The translations under genes were made by a program, and so were the position numbers. Shown here piece after piece: positions 59,810 through 64,000 of a DNA stretch of 64,000 bases. Origin of the DNA: J054 sp965223095 (GTDB taxonomy: Bacteria > Pseudomonadota > Gammaproteobacteria > Steroidobacterales > GCA-2729495); contig OZ244979.1 in the NCBI GenBank assembly GCA_965223095.1, forward strand, positions 930,001 through 994,000, read 5' to 3'. Under the pieces are notes generated by a model, which was not told the origin of the DNA, did no database searches, and saw nothing but the letters and a program-made list of their open reading frames with translations. Position 1 is the stretch's first letter; each line of letters begins with the position of its first letter.

Positions 59810-59958
59810 AAGGGTTGCTGAGGTTCACCGATGCTAATAGTGGCGTAAAACAGGGCGGCCGATAGGATTCGAGGCTCGTTTTTCGTTGTGAGTAGAATTT
59901 TGTTGTTTGCACGGGCGCACCAATTTTTCGGTCGCCCAGGTGGCTAGTGCGCCTCGTC

Positions 59959-60099
59959 TCAATTCTTACCGCTGCCGATGGCGACCTTGGGAGGCACTCG
60001 TAGTTTTGCCGCATCAGTCACCAGTGCCACGACCTGGGCTTCAACTTTTTTCAACTTTTTCGCATGCACGTCCAAGACCAACTCGTCATGCATTCGCAT
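59959..60099 (-). pseudogene. polA: 3-prime remnant of polA (last 46 codons)
   Basis: On the minus strand an open stretch of 46 codons encodes MRMHDELVLDVHAKKLKKVE and continues to PPKVAIGSGKN and a stop at 59961-59959. This aligns with the C-terminal end of DNA polymerase I: the motif C segment (QVHDELVFEV in E. coli) and the closing VEVGSG. Nothing upstream on the same strand continues polA: the frame runs through unrelated codons to a TGA at 60159-60157. In E. coli polA converges on engB, and this fragment faces engB in the same way, so it marks the old polA locus. The rest of 59810-60357 shows no gene. Confidence 0.85.
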
Positions 60100-60230
60100 G
60101 GCGCCCGCAACATCTACCGCACGTTTGGAATTAAAAAGAACGCTGGCGATCTCCGGTCAGTTGTTAGCCATCTTTGAACACTCCTGAATTGTTAGTTCAG
60201 GGTGTCCACTAAACCGTAGGAACTATCTGG
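60100..60230 (-). mobile_element. Possible insertion-sequence end joined to the polA remnant
   Basis: On the minus strand, reading from about 60220, there is GTGGACACCC, a hairpin CCTGAA/TTCAGG (60183-60201), a GGAG-containing spacer, and an ATG at 60171. A four-codon frame, MANN, ends in TGA at 60157, and the same frame then runs PEIASVLFNSKR into the polA part. The layout resembles the start of an IS transposase gene with a nonsense change, but I could not match it to a named element, and no transposase body exists here. Confidence 0.35.
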
Positions 60231-60357
60231 TCAGTTGATTGCGCTGGTTATGGGGCAACACACCACAATGCTCGAAATTGATCTGCATCCAGTTTAACTG
60301 AAGATGAGCCGAACGCCCGTTAACGGTCAGAAGCAGACATCAACTTTAGATAATTTA

Positions 60358-60987
60358 TCAGGCATCTTTTCGTCTCATCCATCCAATAATAGCGAGGGCC
60401 GAGCCGAATAGAAGAGCGGTAGGAGGCAGTGGAACCGGTGGCAATTCACCGAATGCATAAAAGCCCGAAGAAAAGTTCAGGTCACCGCCGTACGCTGCGG
60501 CGTTGACATCGAATGAGCCGGTTACGTTCGTGAAGTCAGCAAGATCGAACGCCTGCCCAAGGCCAGTGCCCGAGAAAATAGTGGAAGGACCAGTAAAGGT
60601 GAAGCTGACGTTGGAGTTGTCCTGACCATTGAAAATTCCCACAGGGGAATCGAGGTTCGACAACATCGTTATCTGGTCTAAAGTCCCACCGGCGATGTTG
60701 TCCTGAATTTCCAGCCACGTGTTCCCGAACGTCCCGGTTACTCCACCGATATCGAGTTCGACGGTCGTCAACTGCTGAGAAACAAGATCAAGTTCCAGCC
60801 TCAGCGTAAACGGGTCACCCTCAGAAATCGGGCAATTGAAGGTGGAGGGAGGCAAGGTACAGCCGCCGAAAAAGTTGTCGGCAGTCCCGCTGAATTTCCC
60901 GTGAAATGACAGCGCGTAAGCGCTATCGGCAAGAAAACCAGCCAGAACTGCCAAGAGCAGCGCTCGCACCGCAGAAACTCTCCGCAT
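60358..60987 (-). CDS. PEP-CTERM sorting-domain protein
   Basis: A 209-residue exported protein with a signal peptide (cleavage near DSAYALS) and a C-terminal PEP-CTERM tripartite tail: VPLPPTALLFGSALAIIGW followed by MRRKDA. Such proteins are cut and moved to the surface by exosortase, often in cells that make exopolysaccharide. The middle part is a beta-rich domain with Gly, Asn and Asp and two Cys in GGCTLPPSTFNCP. No exosortase gene is in the window. A GGGGAG site precedes the ATG. Confidence 0.88.
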   Translation of the reverse strand: MRRVSAVRALLLAVLAGFLADSAYALSFHGKFSGTADNFFGGCTLPPSTFNCPISEGDPFTLRLELDLVSQQLTTVELDIGGVTGTFGNTWLEIQDNIAGGTLDQITMLSNLDSPVGIFNGQDNSNVSFTFTGPSTIFSGTGLGQAFDLADFTNVTGSFDVNAAAYGGDLNFSSGFYAFGELPPVPLPPTALLFGSALAIIGWMRRKDA

Positions 60988-61295
60988 AGCAGACTCCCCT
61001 TATGTTCTTAGCGCGAGTATCTCGTCGCATTTCAGACAAGTTGCCCGGATGATGTCAGCATAGACGCCCTAGGGTATCGAAACAAGTCGCTAATTCGGAA
61101 CGAAAATTATCGATTTCCGGATGACAGGGTTCTACTAAATTAATCAAACGGATATATTCCTTTAGGATCATTGCAAACATTATGTGAAAGTCAGTATTGA
61201 AGCCGTAAGGCCCGCTTTGGGTTGCGTCGATTGGTTGGATCGGCAGTCGGGAGCGGACGTTCGCGACAGCGTCCAGGTTGCCTCATAACAGCTGA
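60988..61295. other. Gene-free A/T-rich stretch
   Basis: These 308 bp between the PEP-CTERM gene and the truncated GNAT gene contain no convincing frame. The central part (about 61080-61200) is rich in A and T and may hold the promoter of the PEP-CTERM gene. Imperfect inverted blocks (AAGCGGGCC-type and GTCCGCT-type) lie at about 61205-61260 when read on the minus strand. Nothing more can be supported. Confidence 0.4.
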
Positions 61296-61637
61296 TTATA
61301 GGCCGTATTCATACGGGATGGACCCACCTGGGCGGTCGATTCCAGGACCAATCTGCTCAAACCCAATAGCTTCGTAGAAGTCCACAGCGAAGCTTGAAGA
61401 ATACACCTTAATTGATTCGACCTCGGGATGCTCTCTGCAAATACGAACTGCGGAATCGAAGAGCGCTCGACCTATCCCTGGTTTGTAATGGTTCGGATCC
61501 ACAAATAGGTTACAAAGATTCCAAAAGTTTTTAACCAAGATGACACCGACAATCGAATCTTTTAGAACATACTTAAGGTGACAAGAGTCGTATTTGTTTT
61601 CTTGCCACCAAGAAAAGCTCGAGCCGATATACTGAGT
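61296..61637 (-). pseudogene. GNAT acetyltransferase lacking its N terminus
   Basis: The frame is open from directly after the hydrolase stop (61640-61638) down to 61296, 113 codons. It contains the GNAT core VLKDSIVGVILVKN, LFVDPNHYKPGIGRALFDSAV (acetyl-CoA loop) and FYEAIGFEQIG. About 40 residues of the usual N-terminal strand and helix are missing, and no ATG exists in the open part; the first possible start is a TTG at 61538. It is therefore read as a 5-prime-deleted gene, in the same frame as the hydrolase upstream. Confidence 0.75.
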
Positions 61638-62693
61638 TCAAAGCCCCCATGCTGCACTCAAGAATTGCTCGAGATCAGACAACGATTGCATCGTCACTTC
61701 AGGGTTGAAGCCATTTACATTATCGCCCCGAGTCATGCATCCGCTGAGACCGACTACAGCAGTAAATGGGTTGTCCATCGAATTACCCGAATTTACCTCT
61801 ACAGAGGCGCCTGATGAATCGGTATACATCATGCAATCTCGCGTTGAAAATTTCCCTTCTTCTATCTGTTGCATTTTGCTCGGATTATTCCAGCCATGCC
61901 CGGCATCCTCATACACATGCAGGTCGACCATTACATTCAGACCCTGCAATTTTTGTTGGAATGTCTGACACGCTGGAATTGAGATTGTTTTGTCTTTTCT
62001 ACCCAATGCGATCATAAGTGGACTACCCTCGACGCGAAAATCCTCGAAGTCCACCATACAGCCACCGTAGAACATTGCATACGCCGAAAATCTTGGACCA
62101 GTTTTTCCTAAAACATTTTCGATAATTGGTTCAAATTGCGTATAAAGTGTTGCGCCCGCGCCAAAAGAAAACCCCATGACACCAATTTTCTCAGTATCAA
62201 TATATGGATGATCCTGTAGGGCCTTTAGTGCACTTAATGCATCAGCTACTTGCGTGAAAATTGGCGCCTTCTTAATACGCGACAAGTAGTCATCCGTTTT
62301 CCGGAGGTTACGCGATCCGAAGGTATCAACGGCAATGCCTGCGATTCCCCTACGCGACAAGTAAAGTGCGGTGTTTATCCCGCGTCCCGACCAGTCACCT
62401 CCCGAACCATGCAGAATGACTATCGCGGGAACTTTGTTTTCCGGAGATGCAGACTCCGGTAACACGAGCTCAGCGCCAGCAATCCTATGTTCAGCATCAA
62501 TTCCACCGTTTACTAGGTCTTTGAAATTTTTTGCATCGAACGATTGGAACCCAATACGACCGTAGGGCACCGTGCCAAAGTCTGTTAGATGGAAGACGTT
62601 TTCTGCATCCGAAGAATTTGGCAAGAGCTCATAAGCCCCGTAGAGAGCAAATGCGATGACCACCGCATAGCCAATGCTTTTAAGCCAGATCAT
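61638..62693 (-). CDS. Dienelactone-hydrolase-like alpha/beta hydrolase, exported
   Basis: A 351-residue protein with an N-terminal hydrophobic helix (about residues 5-22) that directs it to the periplasm or membrane. The domain shows AIVILHGSGGDWSGRG (oxyanion), GVMGFSFGAGA with the nucleophile Ser, LGRKDK with the acid Asp, and EDAGHGW with the catalytic His. Cysteines in the C-terminal half could form disulfides. It ends at the truncated GNAT frame with no spacer. The substrate is unknown. Confidence 0.87.
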   Translation of the reverse strand: MIWLKSIGYAVVIAFALYGAYELLPNSSDAENVFHLTDFGTVPYGRIGFQSFDAKNFKDLVNGGIDAEHRIAGAELVLPESASPENKVPAIVILHGSGGDWSGRGINTALYLSRRGIAGIAVDTFGSRNLRKTDDYLSRIKKAPIFTQVADALSALKALQDHPYIDTEKIGVMGFSFGAGATLYTQFEPIIENVLGKTGPRFSAYAMFYGGCMVDFEDFRVEGSPLMIALGRKDKTISIPACQTFQQKLQGLNVMVDLHVYEDAGHGWNNPSKMQQIEEGKFSTRDCMMYTDSSGASVEVNSGNSMDNPFTAVVGLSGCMTRGDNVNGFNPEVTMQSLSDLEQFLSAAWGL

Positions 62694-62710
62694 TGTACGA
62701 AGCCCACTAG

Positions 62711-62806
62711 ACCAGCGCCCGGTAACGCCCGCAAAAGGGGCCGCCGCTTCGGTGGTCCCGGCCCTGCGCAGCAGGGCTTTCTTTCTTGCGCTGGTTACGG
62801 GGCGAA
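62711..62806 (+). other. Hairpin with a T-run inside a larger imperfect inverted repeat
   Basis: GCCCTGC (62761-62767) pairs with GCAGGGC (62771-62777) and is followed by TTTCTTTCTT, a plus-strand intrinsic terminator with no plus-strand gene in front of it. CCCGGTAAC (62718-62726) and GTTACGGGG (62794-62802) form an outer inverted repeat with one mismatch. It lies between MarR and the hydrolase gene and may be a leftover of a lost gene or element. Confidence 0.45.
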
Positions 62807-62911
62807 TACCTATTTAAGTTCAACATGCACCTCCCGCTTTTTGATCCAGATTGCCTGCTATCGACCATGGGCAAACTTTGTAACTATCCCCTAGCATTTT
62901 CTTGTGCCAAG

Positions 62912-63301
62912 TTACTTCGATCTCTCCATCATCCAGTCAATAAGGTATCTAATATCAGCAGGTGTCCTATCTGACGCCGGCCCAAGCCGTATGATCCGGC
63001 TACGACCGTCCTCGGGGTGCTGCTCCTCAGTCATCCATCCGGTATCCACAAGGCCCGCCGTGGCGCGGCTGATGGTACTCAGAGGGATGTCAGTGTCCTC
63101 GTGAATCCACTTCGCGGTGCAGGGGTAGTTTGGACCATTCCTAAGTAGGCAGATTAGCACCGAGTGAATCACCCGAAGCTGGTTGACGGTCGTCTGCCCG
63201 CCATACTTTTCGGAGAACAAGCGGGTCAACTCAGCGCCATACTCTACGGAGTCCAGAGGTGTAATGCCGGACCCGGAACTATCGTTGCGCTCCTTACTCA
63301 T
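62912..63301 (-). CDS. MarR-type winged-helix regulator
   Basis: A 129-residue protein with a winged helix-turn-helix (about residues 40-110): a dimer helix, then IPLSTISRATAGLVDTGWMTEEQHPEDGRSRIIRLG, where the DGRSR wing is typical of MarR. It diverges from the NTF2-like gene across 55 bp. That gap contains ATTC-TATC-GAAT, a small inverted repeat that could be its operator. Confidence 0.85.
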   Translation of the reverse strand: MSKERNDSSGSGITPLDSVEYGAELTRLFSEKYGGQTTVNQLRVIHSVLICLLRNGPNYPCTAKWIHEDTDIPLSTISRATAGLVDTGWMTEEQHPEDGRSRIIRLGPASDRTPADIRYLIDWMMERSK

Positions 63302-63356
63302 GCAGGTAATTCTATCGAATAATCTTTGGGTCGTGCGTTATCACAGGAGGAAACGA

Positions 63357-64000
63357 ATGTCGAACTTAAGCAAAGCAAGAGCGTTGGTCGAAGCCTTTAG
63401 CACCGGCTCGTCGAAAGTTTTGGACTACGTTAGCAACGAAAAGTATATCCAACACAATCTATCGTTTCCCGACGGCAAGGGTGCAATCGTCGGCTTCTTC
63501 GCTGACGAGCCCACCGGGATCGATATCACGGTTCATCGGATCTTCGAAGAAGGGGACCTTGTCGTAGTGCACAGCACCTACGGCGGCGTATGGAATGACA
63601 ATCGACCACAGGTCGTCTTCGATGTTTTTCGGTTCGAAGATGGACTGATTGTCGAGCACTGGGATAACCTCGAAGACGAAGCGCCGCCAAACCCCAGCGG
63701 ACACACGGAAGTCGATGGTCCGACTGAGCCCTCCGACCTCGACAAAACAGACGAGAACAAGGCCACTACCAGACGTTTCGTCGACACCGTCCTCGTTCAG
63801 GAAGATTACAGTGGTCTAGACCAGTTTTTTGATGGCAACAACTATATCAACCACAACCCAGGTGCGGCCGACGGCGTGGACGGACTCAATGACGCGCTTG
63901 CGGCAATGGCGAAGGCCGGTTTGACCATGAAGTACGATGCCATCCATAAGATTATCGGTAAAGGTGACATGGTTTTAGCAATTAGTGAGGGGTCATTGGG
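63357..64000 (+). CDS. Two-domain NTF2/SnoaL-like protein (end lies beyond the window)
   Basis: Starting at 63357, 7 bp after GGAGG, 214 codons are open to the window edge. The first ~110 residues form a SnoaL/NTF2-like unit (YIQHNLSFPDGKGAIVGFF, LVVVHSTYGG, VFDVFRFEDGLIVEHWDN). After a charged linker a second similar unit begins (YINHNPGAADGVDGLNDAL, GDMVLAISEGS). The pairs of similar motifs indicate an internal duplication. SnoaL-like proteins act as small hydrolases, isomerases or binding proteins. The divergent MarR gene probably controls it. Confidence 0.85.
   Translation, partial: MSNLSKARALVEAFSTGSSKVLDYVSNEKYIQHNLSFPDGKGAIVGFFADEPTGIDITVHRIFEEGDLVVVHSTYGGVWNDNRPQVVFDVFRFEDGLIVEHWDNLEDEAPPNPSGHTEVDGPTEPSDLDKTDENKATTRRFVDTVLVQEDYSGLDQFFDGNNYINHNPGAADGVDGLNDALAAMAKAGLTMKYDAIHKIIGKGDMVLAISEGSL

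Noticed and set aside
59907..60134. Plus-strand reading frame over the polA remnant
   Set aside because: Its composition is that of an antisense shadow of the polA codons, and it has no start signal.
62711..62806. Integron attC site
   Set aside because: The outer arms resemble paired R boxes, but the 7-bp consensus (RYYYAAC and GTTRRRY) is not met and no integrase or cassette array is visible.

Overview
The window reads as chromosomal DNA of a gammaproteobacterium. The evidence is the set of neighbourhoods: ubiE-ubiJ-ubiB, dapF-DUF484-xerC-hslVU, algZ-algR-hemX-hemY, glnK-amtB, ubiK-comM and dsbA-cytochrome c4-engB. I cannot name the genus. About 58 kb is densely packed core or respiratory DNA of even base composition. 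From about 58.4 kb to the right edge the DNA is visibly richer in A and T and looks like an accessory region with a gene remnant, a truncated gene and stand-alone regulators.

Layout. 0-8.2 kb: the end of an SLC13-type permease, then a complete trpEGDCFBA operon behind a leader peptide with two tandem Trp codons and an attenuator, followed by a phospholipase A2-like lipoprotein. 8.2-12.1 kb: a non-coding stretch with nested hairpins, an M48 membrane protease and a cytochrome c/PQQ sugar dehydrogenase fusion. 12.2-21.0 kb (minus strand): ubiquinone genes, a membrane protein, HslUV, XerC, DUF484 and DapF. 21.1-29.1 kb: a stand-alone ParA-like ATPase, then hemY, hemX, algR-like and algZ-like genes, a DUF4124 protein, and a nitrogen-control unit (porin-glnK-amtB) behind a well-formed sigma-54 promoter. 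29.3-31.6 kb: ubiK, comM and a cytochrome c5-type protein.

31.8-40.4 kb is the most unusual part. It holds a Crp/Fnr regulator without FNR cysteines, a tRNA-Arg(CCG) whose 3-prime end is copied 170 bp downstream around three to four hairpins, and a nine-gene respiratory cluster. The cluster has two tiny membrane proteins, a CuA subunit II, a heme-copper subunit I, heme O synthase, SCO, a cytochrome b/ferredoxin/FlpD-like fusion, an unknown exported protein and a bacteriohemerythrin. Subunit I has all the heme and CuB histidines, but Gln replaces the tyrosine that is cross-linked to a CuB histidine in oxygen reductases. The complex may therefore be a B-family nitric oxide reductase rather than an oxidase.

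40.7-54.9 kb is a run of small, mostly cytosolic genes (thioesterase, Rieske protein, carbonic anhydrase, SelW-like, ASCH, DUF427, VOC and others), then a DksA-like protein, a FixL/FixJ-like two-component pair, molybdenum cofactor genes, DsbA and cytochrome c4. 55-58.4 kb holds engB, a DUF2059 lipoprotein and a PQQ dehydrogenase. 58.4-64 kb holds a ferritin-like diiron protein, a GNAT enzyme, a 46-codon 3-prime remnant of polA facing engB, a PEP-CTERM protein, a truncated GNAT gene, an alpha/beta hydrolase, a MarR regulator and a two-domain NTF2-like protein cut by the window edge.
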